A stretch of 33,338 nucleotides of DNA. It comes from Bryobacterales bacterium (lineage in GTDB: Bacteria; Acidobacteriota; Terriglobia; Bryobacterales; UBA6623). The stretch is from NCBI GenBank assembly GCA_028819235.1, contig JAPPMC010000281.1, positions 1 to 33,338 on the forward strand. The letters are read 5' to 3'. A program made the translations under genes and the position numbers. Position 1 is the first letter of the stretch. Each line of letters opens with the position of its first letter. Under the pieces are notes generated by a model that was not told where the DNA came from, did not search any database, and was given only the letters and a program-made list of their open reading frames with translations. Shown here piece after piece: positions 17,413 to 25,909 of this stretch.

Positions 17413-18624
17413 AGACGGTCGATCTGGGTCTATTCCCCAATCCGATCATCGGAATCGCGCGGAATTGCGACGTACCCGGCGGAATCCGATCCGTCTACGG
17501 GGAGGGCGCATCTATTCGAACGGAGTTCCCAGGCGGGTTTGGGATAAACGAATGGGAATCATCGACCCGAGTGTCTTAGGTACAGATCAGTCAGGGATTT
17601 CGGTCCCAATTCACCATGTGGGAGTGGCGGCACCCAAAGCTGAGACGGTCCATTCTCGCTCCGCTGCCCTCCAAGGCACGTATTTCCGCCCGCTTACCGC
17701 AGCGTTCTTTCGGACGGATTGCCTCGCTTCCCGAGCGCCTCCCCGCGCTCCCCGGGGCGCGTGCGCTCCGAATTCTTGGGCGTCCGATCATGCGCCAACT
17801 CACGTTTCGCCCGTCCCACCGGTTCAGGATCCGCCGGCGAGAATGCGCTGCAGCCTCCGCCCAGTACCACTGCACGGATTCGCGTCAACGGCAATACGAA
17901 GCGTCGCCTGCGGCTCAGTGCGTCTTCGTCTACAGGACATCGCATTGCCCGTCAAGGCTAGGGCTTCCCGCGCTGGCCACCTGCGTGTTCGTCTTGGGCG
18001 CCGGCGTCCCGTTTCGTCTAACGGTTCGCCCGGGCCGAGTAGACGCCGGTTGATCGAGACCATCGCCCGCTGCCTCCATCCGGGTTGTCGGAACATCGCC
18101 GCCATATTGCTAACTCGTCGCCAGGTGTTGACCGGCTTCCAGCGGGATGGCACGAGGGGGAATTCCGCATCCTCGAGACCGTGTAACCATGGTGCGAAAC
18201 GCTGGCCGCCGACTGCACTTGCCTTGAAGCGAAGGGTAGGCTGAACGTTGTCCTCTCTTTCGCTCTAGGCCTATCCGATGAGAAGGAAAAGAGGGCACAT
18301 GAGACTCGGATCGTCCGGTCCGATGACCAACTCCGCGACATGGACGAGCCAATCGTCAAGCGCGACGAACTGGGGGGAGGAGGAATGCCGGAGAGCGCAA
18401 CGACCCGCGACCCGGGGCTCGACCCGGCTGTGCCCAACGGGCCACCGGGACGGCAGCCGGATCGGGCCGGGACGCTGGCGGCGCAAGTGGTCACTGCCAT
18501 CAGTGTGGCCCTGCTAGCACCGTAGCCTTCTGTGTTGATGAGCCGCGAAGTCCGGTGATCTCGGGATCGGGCCTGCCATTCGAGGCGGGCCCTCAGAACG
18601 TAAGGTAGCCACAATAGGCAGGTC
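17413..18624. other. 1.2-kb stretch with no recognisable gene
   Basis: Open frames occur on both strands, but their translations are arginine/serine/proline-rich, lack domains and overlap each other, as expected of GC-rich non-coding DNA. A small palindrome TCCGATCATCGGA (17441-17453) lies about 30 nt after the kinase stop but has no T-run. No tRNA, CRISPR array or transposase was seen. It may be eroded sequence. Confidence 0.5.
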
Positions 18625-20148
18625 ATGACCGGTCTTCTTTCGGGGCAACGGTCGCGCATCGCGAGCCCACCGTGCTCTCGAAGGTCGTTCTTGGGGATCT
18701 CGACCACGTTTATCGGTGCGACTTCGGCACAGCGGCTGTCCGCTCAAGCGGGCTTGAAGGGCCGCCCGAACATACTGCTCTGCATATCCGACGATCAGTC
18801 CTGGCTGCACACCAGCGCAATGGGAGACCCGACCGTCAAGACTCCCGCGTTCGACCGGGTCGCGGCAGAGGGGGTGCTGTTCACGAACGCTTTCTGCGAC
18901 GCGCCTTCCTGCGGCCCGTCTCGAAGTGCAATCCTTACCGGTCAGTCGATCTGGCGTTTGGAGGAGGCGGGAAACATCCACAGCACATTGCCCAGAAAGT
19001 TCCCGACGTATACAGAAGCGCTCGAGGAGGCCGGCTACCGGGTTGGCCACACAAGCAAGGGATGGGGCCCGGGCCGCCTCGAGCCCGGTGGCCGGACGCG
19101 CAATCCGGCAGGGAACACGTTCGAGAGCTTCGAAGCGTTTCATCGCGACCAGCCGACCGACAGACCCTTCTGCTTCTGGCTTGGCAGCAGCGATCCGCAT
19201 CGGCCCTACGAGCTAGGGTCCGGTGCTAGGTCGGGTATGGATCCATCAGCCCCCTTGGTTCCGGCGCACCTGCCGGACATCACGGTGGTCCGCAACGACA
19301 TTCTTGACTACTCTCTCGAGATCGAGCGATTCGACAGCCAGGTAGGGAAGGCTCTGGCCCTTCTGGAACAGTCCGAGCAACTGCGCAACACCATCGTGGT
19401 CGTGACAAGCGACCATGGAATGCCCTTTCCGCGGGCGAAGGCCACTCTCTACGACTACGGAACACGCGTGCCATTGGCGGTCTGCTGGCCGGAAGCCGTC
19501 GCGGGCGGCCGCATCGTGCACGACTTCGTCAGCCTTAGCGACCTGGCACCGACCTTCCTAGAGGCTGCGGGGCATCCATCGCTCGAGGCGAGCACCGGTC
19601 GGAGCCTGCTTCCGGTCCTCGCCTCTGGCGCCGGAGGTCGCGTTGACCCCTCCCGGGATGCGGTCTACATCGCAATGGAGCGCCACGACGGCTGCAGGCG
19701 AGACGGCAAGGGCTATCCGTGTCGGGCTATCCGCACAGAGACTCACCTATACATCCGCAACTTCGAGCCCACGCGCTGGCCGTCTGGGTCTCCTGATCCC
19801 AAGGACTGCGCACGGAATATTCCGTACGGCGAGGTGGCCCCATCGCCCACCAAGACATTCATGATGGCGAATCGAGACGACCCCTCTGTAGATCGGCTCG
19901 CCGAACTGGCATTCGGGACAAGGCCGGCGCATGAGCTGTTCGACGTGCACGAAGATCCGGGGCAGCTCCGAAACATCGCGGCGGACGCCGGGGCCGCAGA
20001 CATCCTGCGCGAGCTCAATGACCGGTTGATGGCGTACTTGGCAGACACGGAAGATCCCCGCGCGTTGGGTGAGCCCGCGATGTGGGACCACTATCCGTAC
20101 TACGGTAGGAAGGTCAATTCGGACTGGAGCGTTGCTCCCAAGCCTTGA
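18625..20148 (+). CDS. Tat-exported sulfatase, N-sulfoglucosamine sulfohydrolase-like
   Basis: A 507-residue formylglycine-dependent sulfatase. A twin-arginine signal (SRRSFLG, residues 18-24) precedes a short hydrophobic stretch ending near LSAQA. The catalytic core begins NILLCISDDQSW with metal-binding aspartates. Cys96 in CGPSRSAILTG is the residue expected to be oxidised to formylglycine. TSDHGMPFPRAK supplies further metal and sulfate contacts, and RPAHELFDVHEDPGQLRNIA is the usual C-terminal end strand. The Asp-Asp-Gln start and the CGPSR variant resemble the heparan N-sulfatase (SGSH-like) branch, so it may remove N-sulfate from glucosamine residues. That substrate is an inference. 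Start ATG 18625 has a weak ribosome site (AGG). No sulfatase-maturing enzyme (FGE or anSME) is in the window. It lies 282 nt upstream of a second sulfatase in the same direction. Confidence 0.88.
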   Translation: MTGLLSGQRSRIASPPCSRRSFLGISTTFIGATSAQRLSAQAGLKGRPNILLCISDDQSWLHTSAMGDPTVKTPAFDRVAAEGVLFTNAFCDAPSCGPSRSAILTGQSIWRLEEAGNIHSTLPRKFPTYTEALEEAGYRVGHTSKGWGPGRLEPGGRTRNPAGNTFESFEAFHRDQPTDRPFCFWLGSSDPHRPYELGSGARSGMDPSAPLVPAHLPDITVVRNDILDYSLEIERFDSQVGKALALLEQSEQLRNTIVVVTSDHGMPFPRAKATLYDYGTRVPLAVCWPEAVAGGRIVHDFVSLSDLAPTFLEAAGHPSLEASTGRSLLPVLASGAGGRVDPSRDAVYIAMERHDGCRRDGKGYPCRAIRTETHLYIRNFEPTRWPSGSPDPKDCARNIPYGEVAPSPTKTFMMANRDDPSVDRLAELAFGTRPAHELFDVHEDPGQLRNIAADAGAADILRELNDRLMAYLADTEDPRALGEPAMWDHYPYYGRKVNSDWSVAPKP

Positions 20149-20430
20149 CCGGTGGCCATACTAGCGGTCCAATGGAAGGCGTGGGGCTCCGCCTTGAGGA
20201 CACCCGGGCGGCGGTAGTCGGACGCTCTTGGGGGCCGTTGGGGGAAGTTTCTGGGAACCATTTGCACAAGGCGGGACAATGTGTTAAGCGGGCCGGGACT
20301 GACGGGCACCAATCGGCGCCAGAGGTTGCCAATCGAGTTCGAGTCAGCCCACCGTCGGGCGTTGGCCCAGCGACAACGATCCGCGACGCGTGATCCGTCG
20401 CAAGCGGCCGCAGGAGAGGAGATCACCGCC

Positions 20431-21960
20431 ATGCTGGAGCTTCGACCGCACTGCACCCCTCACATAACGCTGCCGTTAGCGCGGAACCGTCTGCACTCCA
20501 CGCTGATCGCCCTATGCCTGATCGCCTCGGCCTGCGGTCCAGCCGCATTGGAAGAGCGCTCGCCGAATGTCCTGTTCATCCTCGCGGATGACTTGGGCTG
20601 GCGCGACACGGGCCTGTACGGCAGCGAATTCTTCGAGACGCCGAATATCGACTCGCTGGCCGAGCGTGGGATGGTCTTCACCAACGCATACGCCGCTGCC
20701 GCAATCTGCTCACCGACCAGGGCCAGCATCATGACGGGAATGCACCCGGCCCGGCTCGGCATCACGAGCGCCAGCGGACATCTGGAAAGGGAAGTCTTAG
20801 CCAAAGGCCTTCGAGCGCGGGGCTCCCGGAATCAGCCGGCTCTGGCCGCCGATAGCGTTACCCGTCTGCGCCTTGAGTACGTCACCTTGGCGGAGGCACT
20901 ACGCGCGGACGGCTATGTGACCGGGCATTTCGGGAAGTGGCACCTCGGTCGAGAGCCGTATGATGCGCTCGCCCAAGGCTTCGACGTCGACATCCCCCAC
21001 ACACCGGGCCCCGGCCCCTCGGGCGGGTATCTCGGGCCTTGGCGGTTCTGGCCGGACATGGGTGCCGACGGCGAGCACATCGAAGACCGGATGGCGGTCG
21101 AAGCCACCAAGTTCATGCGTGAGAACCGCGATCGGCCTTTCTTCCTCAACTATTGGTGCTTCTCAGTACACGCTCCGATTCAGGCCAAGCCCGAGCTCGT
21201 CGAAAAATACCGTGGACTGGCCAGCCCGGACTACCCTCAGCGGAATCCGATCTACGGAGCCATGGTCGAGAGTCTCGATGACGCCGTCGGAACTCTGGTA
21301 GCCACGATCGACGAGCTTGGGATCGCTGACGATACGATCATCGTTTTCTTCTCGGACAACGGCGGGATGGTGCATCGATTCAACGACGGAGTCCCCGTCA
21401 CCAGCAATGAGCCGCTGCGATCCGGCAAGTCGTCCATCTATGAGGGAGGCGTCAGGGAGCCGCTGGTAGTGGTGTGGCCTGGCCACGTCCAACCCGGATC
21501 GGAGAGCGACGAGATTGTACAGAGCGTCGACTTCTACCCTACGCTGCTTGAGATGACAGGGACACCGCCTAGCCACGAACAAGCGTTTGACGGGATCAGC
21601 ATGGTTCCAGCGCTCAAGGGGCAGACTTTGGACCGGGAGGCCATCTTCACGTACATTCCGAATTACACGGCTGCAACGATGCAGCGACCGAGCACTGCCG
21701 TCCGCCGCGGTGACTGGAAGCTCATCCGTTTCTTCGCAGACGGCGCCGCACAGACTGATCGCTACGAACTCTACAACCTTCGGGACGACGTCGGCGAGAC
21801 CAACGACCTCTCAGGCTCGAACCCACAGCTAGTCGCCGAGCTGGATGGGCTGATTGAGGCATTCCTGCGGAACACTGAAGCGGTCGTGCCCAAGGCGAAC
21901 CCCGCCTACGTGGAGGGGCTCGACCCGTTTCCGGACGGTCCGGCTAGAGTCGAGAACTGA
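20431..21960 (+). CDS. Arylsulfatase, possible lipoprotein
   Basis: A 509-residue formylglycine sulfatase. The start is the ATG at 20431, preceded by a strong AGGAGAGGAG site. The frame stays open to 20281, but that part looks non-coding. The N terminus LHSTLIALCLIASACGP resembles a lipoprotein signal, although the -3 position is Ala rather than Leu. The core has NVLFILADDLGWRD, Cys93 in CSPTRASIMTG (the formylglycine site), HFGKWHLG with a catalytic Lys/His pair, FFSDNGG, and the R(R/x)GDWKLI end region with ELYNLRDDVGETNDL. It belongs to the arylsulfatase-A-like S1 family. The exact sulfate ester is unknown. Following the N-sulfatase-like gene, the pair probably acts on a sulfated polysaccharide at the envelope. 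Confidence 0.9.
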   Translation: MLELRPHCTPHITLPLARNRLHSTLIALCLIASACGPAALEERSPNVLFILADDLGWRDTGLYGSEFFETPNIDSLAERGMVFTNAYAAAAICSPTRASIMTGMHPARLGITSASGHLEREVLAKGLRARGSRNQPALAADSVTRLRLEYVTLAEALRADGYVTGHFGKWHLGREPYDALAQGFDVDIPHTPGPGPSGGYLGPWRFWPDMGADGEHIEDRMAVEATKFMRENRDRPFFLNYWCFSVHAPIQAKPELVEKYRGLASPDYPQRNPIYGAMVESLDDAVGTLVATIDELGIADDTIIVFFSDNGGMVHRFNDGVPVTSNEPLRSGKSSIYEGGVREPLVVVWPGHVQPGSESDEIVQSVDFYPTLLEMTGTPPSHEQAFDGISMVPALKGQTLDREAIFTYIPNYTAATMQRPSTAVRRGDWKLIRFFADGAAQTDRYELYNLRDDVGETNDLSGSNPQLVAELDGLIEAFLRNTEAVVPKANPAYVEGLDPFPDGPARVEN

Positions 21961-22162
21961 GCCTTGGCGCACGTCGATCCTTGCCGGTCGCAGTCTTGTG
22001 CGATCCAGTGGCGCAGGGGGCTGGTTCAGGCTGTTACCTCGGTGGGTGCGGTGGGGCCGCCGACCGGTCCCGATCACCGACATGTGCGGGTGCTCATGCC
22101 TGTCTGTATCCCAAGCCCGTGCGAGGGCCAGTCGTAGCGAGTTACCGGACTACGGCCCAGGC

Positions 22163-23176
22163 CTATGCCGGTGCAGCAGAGGGTGCCAGTTTCTCGCGAA
22201 TGTCCTCGGCGATCTGGCCTCCATGGAACCTGCCGTTCTCGATGAATATCTCGTTGGTGTGCATTCCGGCCACGATCACTCCGGCAAGATAGACGCCTGA
22301 TCGGTCGCTCTCAAGGGTGGTGGGATCAGTCCTTGGCTTGCGTGTCTCGGGGTCCAGCATGATGCCGAGCCGGCGCAGGAACTCCGTGTCTGGCTGATAG
22401 CCGGTCATCGCCAGCACGAAATCGGTCTTGATCGACGCCGGGCCATCGGGCGTGTGCAGATGGATGGAATCAAGTTCGATCCGTGTGACCCGCGTGCCCG
22501 AGAACGCCCGGATCTCGCCGGCCTTGATCCGATTGGTGATGTCGGGCAGGATCCAGTACTTGATCTTGGAGCTCAGTTCGTCCTCGCGGTGGATTAGCGT
22601 GACCCTCGCTCCAGCCCTGTAGCACTCCAAGGCGCAGATGGCGGCCGAGTTCTTGCCTCCAATCACAGCGACGTCGCAGTCATAGAACGGATGGGGTTCC
22701 CGATAGTAGTGAAAGACGTTCGGCAAGTCCTCTCCCGCGATCCCCATGCGCACCGGAATGTCATAGAATCCGGTGGCTAGGACGACCTTTCGGCAGCGGT
22801 ATGATCGATTCCGCCCAATTCGATTCGTTGTGAGCACATCGAACGATCCGTCGGACCCGCTGATCGCGTTCACCCGCTCATATTGGTGGATGTCCAGTCT
22901 GTAGTGGTTCGCCACTCGGCGGTAGTACTTGAGGGCCTCGCCGCGGGTCGGCTTCTCGCGCACCGCCGTCATCGGGATGCCCCCGATCTCGAGCAGTTCG
23001 GGTGTCGTGAAAAAAGTCAGGTTTGTGGGGTACCGGTAGAGGGAGTTGACGACACAGCCTTTCTCGACGGTCTTCACGCGGAGAGCAGCCTCCTGCAGTT
23101 CGATGGCGCAGGCCAGTCCCGTCGGCCCGGCGCCCACGACGATCACGTCTAGCGCTTCTCCCCTTGCAGTCGCCAC
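22163..23176 (-). CDS. ypdA: YpdA-family putative bacillithiol disulfide reductase
   Basis: A 337-residue two-dinucleotide-binding flavoprotein. The FAD motif VVGAGPTGLACAIE lies near residues 13-27, and the NADPH motif VIGGKNSAAICALECYRAGARVTLIHR near 170-200. A second FAD contact falls around GVYLAGVIVAGMHTNEIFIENGR at the C terminus. This arrangement fits YpdA (bacillithiol disulfide reductase), which in Firmicutes recycles oxidised bacillithiol. It has no CxxC redox pair like thioredoxin reductase. The GTG start at 23176 lacks a good ribosome site. A GTG at 23146, after AAGGGGAG, is an alternative but would trim the strand before the FAD motif. It converges on the arylsulfatase gene and is divergent from the FG-GAP gene. 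Whether this organism makes bacillithiol cannot be told from the window. Confidence 0.8.
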   Translation of the reverse strand: MATARGEALDVIVVGAGPTGLACAIELQEAALRVKTVEKGCVVNSLYRYPTNLTFFTTPELLEIGGIPMTAVREKPTRGEALKYYRRVANHYRLDIHQYERVNAISGSDGSFDVLTTNRIGRNRSYRCRKVVLATGFYDIPVRMGIAGEDLPNVFHYYREPHPFYDCDVAVIGGKNSAAICALECYRAGARVTLIHREDELSSKIKYWILPDITNRIKAGEIRAFSGTRVTRIELDSIHLHTPDGPASIKTDFVLAMTGYQPDTEFLRRLGIMLDPETRKPRTDPTTLESDRSGVYLAGVIVAGMHTNEIFIENGRFHGGQIAEDIREKLAPSAAPA

Positions 23177-23415
23177 AGAGACCCAGTATAGGAGTGGGGC
23201 TAGGGGCGGCTAGGGACCCTCGCCGACGAGGCTCCTCGAGGGGGCCTTGCGCCAATTGCCGAACAGCAGTGCTAGCCAGTCCGGCTTGCCGGCCCCCTTG
23301 CTGCGACATGGACTCTCAAGCCGGCTAAACAAGCGAACCACGGGGGATGAAGGTCGCTGCAGTGTCGCTTGGCTATGATCGAGTCGCGGCAAACGTGGCC
23401 GTCTTGGGAGGATTC

Positions 23416-24552
23416 ATGCGCAGACTGCTCTTCGTGCTCACGGCAACCACCATTGGTTCGCCTGCGACCTTTGCAGATTGGAGTCGGCACGTGATCGCAA
23501 CCGGGTTCGCGTCGCAGACTGCGGTGGCGGCGGACTTCACTGCGGACGGCCTTCCTGATGTCATCACCGATGCGCAGGGCGAGACCCATCTGTACGTGGC
23601 ACCGGACTGGAAGAAAGTGGTCATCGACGGCAAGTGGCCGTTCCGGCCCGGAGAGCGGGATACGATCCACAGCGAGGTCTTGGACGTGGACGCAGACGGG
23701 GATCCTGACTATATCGGGGCGGTGTACTCGCCCGGCCCGGTGTTCTGGCTTGAGAGGCCGGATGATCCGTTGAACGACCGCTGGATCATGCGCATCGTCG
23801 ACGCGGACGTGAATGGCACTCATGGCCTGATCACCGGTGACATTGACGGGGATGGGCGGCTCGATCTGGCCGGGAACAGTGCGCAACCGAAGGATCCGTA
23901 TCCGAACTCGCTTGTCTGGTGGAGGGTGCCCGAGGATCCCCGAAGCGCCGAGGAGTGGCCGAGGTATGTGCTGGCCGATCAGGATGCTCCTGGGTTGAGC
24001 CACTATTTGGGGATAGGAGACTTGGACGGTGACGGAGTGACTGACGTTGTCTCGGCGGGTAAGGATGCCGTTACCGGGGGAGGGAACTGGTTCGCCTGGT
24101 GGAAGCAGCCCGCTGACGGATCAACACCCTGGCTTAAACGAACGATCGCGGTTAATCAGGTGGGGGCAACGAATGCACTGCCAGCGGACCTTAACGGCGA
24201 CGGAGTGATGGACATCTTCGCAACGCGAGGGCATGGCACAGGCGTGCTGTGGTTTGAGGGGCCAACGTTCGAGGCTCACGAGATCGATCCGGTCTTGGCT
24301 GGCCCGCATGATCTGGCTATAGGCGATATTGACGGAGACGGGGACACCGACGCGGTGACATGCGGCAAGGACAGCTACGTGGTGGCGTGGTACGAGAACA
24401 ACGGGGCTGGAGGGTTTCGGAAACGGGTGATCCACGACGATCAGGCGGCGTACGACATCAGGCTGGTCGACATGGATAAGGACGGTGACTTGGACGTGCT
24501 GGTGGCGGGCCAGAACTCTCGCAACGTGGTCTGGTACGAGAACGGCCTGTAG
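23416..24552 (+). CDS. Secreted FG-GAP/VCBS repeat protein
   Basis: A 378-residue protein with a classic signal peptide (MRRLLFVLTATTIGSPATFA). The start is the ATG at 23416, just after GGGAGG; an open frame upstream to 23347 lacks such a site. Seven repeats each carry a calcium-binding-type loop: ADFTADGLPD, DVDADGDPD, DIDGDGRLD, DLDGDGVTD, DLNGDGVMD, DIDGDGDTD and DMDKDGDLD. Seven such repeats are what an integrin-alpha-like seven-bladed propeller needs. No enzyme domain is attached. It probably binds ligand or partner proteins outside the cytoplasm. Many related proteins occur next to sulfatases and glycan-degrading genes, and here it sits between the sulfatases and the TonB-type receptor. 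Confidence 0.85.
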   Translation: MRRLLFVLTATTIGSPATFADWSRHVIATGFASQTAVAADFTADGLPDVITDAQGETHLYVAPDWKKVVIDGKWPFRPGERDTIHSEVLDVDADGDPDYIGAVYSPGPVFWLERPDDPLNDRWIMRIVDADVNGTHGLITGDIDGDGRLDLAGNSAQPKDPYPNSLVWWRVPEDPRSAEEWPRYVLADQDAPGLSHYLGIGDLDGDGVTDVVSAGKDAVTGGGNWFAWWKQPADGSTPWLKRTIAVNQVGATNALPADLNGDGVMDIFATRGHGTGVLWFEGPTFEAHEIDPVLAGPHDLAIGDIDGDGDTDAVTCGKDSYVVAWYENNGAGGFRKRVIHDDQAAYDIRLVDMDKDGDLDVLVAGQNSRNVVWYENGL

Positions 24553-25021
24553 ACGCCTCGGGGCATCTCGCTGCAACCTGCGTCGGCTCCTGCGGCTACC
24601 GCCTCGCGATGACCCCGGCCGGGGAGCGATGCACCGGCGCAGGTGGCTGCGGGGTCCGCCGCGAACTAGGTTTGACTCGCAGGGAGGCCATTAGTCAAGA
24701 ATTCTCTCTGGAGCTCGCGCAAGCCCGCCGCACCCTACGTGAGTGCACCGCCGCCACGGACCCTTCGTCGGATCAGTTCACACCAGCAATCGCTGCGTGG
24801 AATACCACTTCGCCACTCGGACGGTACTTGCCCGAGACCAAGGCATAACTCCTAGGATGGCTCGCAGCACGTTCTCTGATGCCTTCCTTGCTGCCTCCTC
24901 GCCCCTCCGTGCACCCACGCGACAGCCAGGATCGGTGTTAGGGCCTGCTCGCGGAAGCGTTGAGGACGATGTGCAGATCCGCGCAGCCCAGAATCGAGCA
25001 GACCGATGGTGAATGGCCCGT
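24553..25021. other. Convergent intergenic region
   Basis: This region lies between the FG-GAP gene (plus) and the VWFA gene (minus), whose 3' ends face each other. I see no convincing coding frame, RNA gene or T-rich terminator. Confidence 0.5.
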
Positions 25022-25906
25022 TCAAGGGCACCGGAACGAATCCCGGTGGCGCGTACTAGCGCCGCTCAGCGTCACCTGCAATCGCACGGGTCCCTCGCAC
25101 TTGACGTCCAGAGTCAGCACAGAATGGCTGGCAATCTCGTCTAGGATCTGTTCGACCAATGCCGGTATTTCCTGCAACCCCTGGGCGAACAAGGCTTGGC
25201 CCCCTGTAACGCTAGCAAACTCGCTGATGCCGTTCTGGTACACCTCATTGAGATCGTCGTGCCGCCGTGCCAAGTGGATAAAGAACAGCGGAGCTTGTGC
25301 TGACTCAAGCGAGTCCGTAACCGAACGTACGCGTTCGAGAATCAGCTGCGCTCCGAATCGGCGACTCAAGTCGCTACGGTCGCTGGGATTGACTACGGGG
25401 ATCGTGTAGTCCCCGCGGTAGTCCTCGATCTCCCCGTCCGTAAGGAACAGAACTGCCAGACGGACATCGGCTGAGTTCAAAGTTGCATCGGCCACTCGCG
25501 AGACATCGACTACCACATCTAGGAGCCCTGGTACACCGCGGACATCGATTGCCTCGAGCCTCTCCCTGAGCCTTCGCCTGCTGCGCACCGGGTCTTGCCG
25601 GACGACGAGCCCGTCTTGTGCCGTCAGTACGCCGACATAGTAGTTCGGTCCCAATGCGGTCAGCTTCGCGATCAAGGCCTCCTGTGCCGCATCGAACCTG
25701 TCCGGGTACTTCACTGTGTCGAGGACCAGCAGCAGGATGAGATGGTCGTCGGGAGTCTGGACCGAGTTGACGGGCACCGGCCTTCCATCAATTGCCACTT
25801 CGAGATTACCGACCGTCCCGGCACTCCAGACTGGCGTCTTGAATGCCTCAGCCCGCGATCCGGTTGCGAAAGCAACCGTGAGAATGGTGAGGATGGCCAC
25901 TCCCAT
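25022..25906 (-). CDS. VWFA-related acidobacterial-type secreted protein
   Basis: A 294-residue exported protein whose signal peptide is MGVAILTILTVAFATGSRAEA. After a short N-terminal strand region the von Willebrand A fold runs from about residue 55 (LILLLVLDTVKY), through YYVGVLTAQDGL and VRLAVLFLTDGEIEDYRG, to APLFFIHLARR. The end, ISEFASVTGGQALFAQGLQEIPALVEQIL, is typical of the VWFA-related family common in Acidobacteria (TIGR03436-like). The metal-ion site that is usually DxSxS reads DTVKY, so metal-dependent adhesion is doubtful. Its ATG is 3 nt after the stop of the receptor gene upstream, which indicates translational coupling. A role with that outer-membrane protein is likely. Family functions are poorly known. 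Confidence 0.8.
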   Translation of the reverse strand: MGVAILTILTVAFATGSRAEAFKTPVWSAGTVGNLEVAIDGRPVPVNSVQTPDDHLILLLVLDTVKYPDRFDAAQEALIAKLTALGPNYYVGVLTAQDGLVVRQDPVRSRRRLRERLEAIDVRGVPGLLDVVVDVSRVADATLNSADVRLAVLFLTDGEIEDYRGDYTIPVVNPSDRSDLSRRFGAQLILERVRSVTDSLESAQAPLFFIHLARRHDDLNEVYQNGISEFASVTGGQALFAQGLQEIPALVEQILDEIASHSVLTLDVKCEGPVRLQVTLSGASTRHRDSFRCP

Positions 25907-25909
25907 GGG

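Noticed and set aside
17372..18244. A 290-codon plus-strand frame after the kinase gene
   Set aside because: It overlaps the kinase end, has no ribosome site or domain, and has a composition typical of random GC-rich DNA.
18018..18707. A 229-codon minus-strand frame upstream of the first sulfatase
   Set aside because: It is Ser/Arg/Pro-rich with no recognisable family and overlaps the start of a well-supported gene on the other strand.
18514..19200. A 228-codon minus-strand frame
   Set aside because: It lies antisense within the first sulfatase gene, which has all catalytic motifs.
20281..20430. Start of the arylsulfatase at 20281
   Set aside because: The strong AGGAGAGGAG site and a signal-like N terminus both favour the ATG at 20431.
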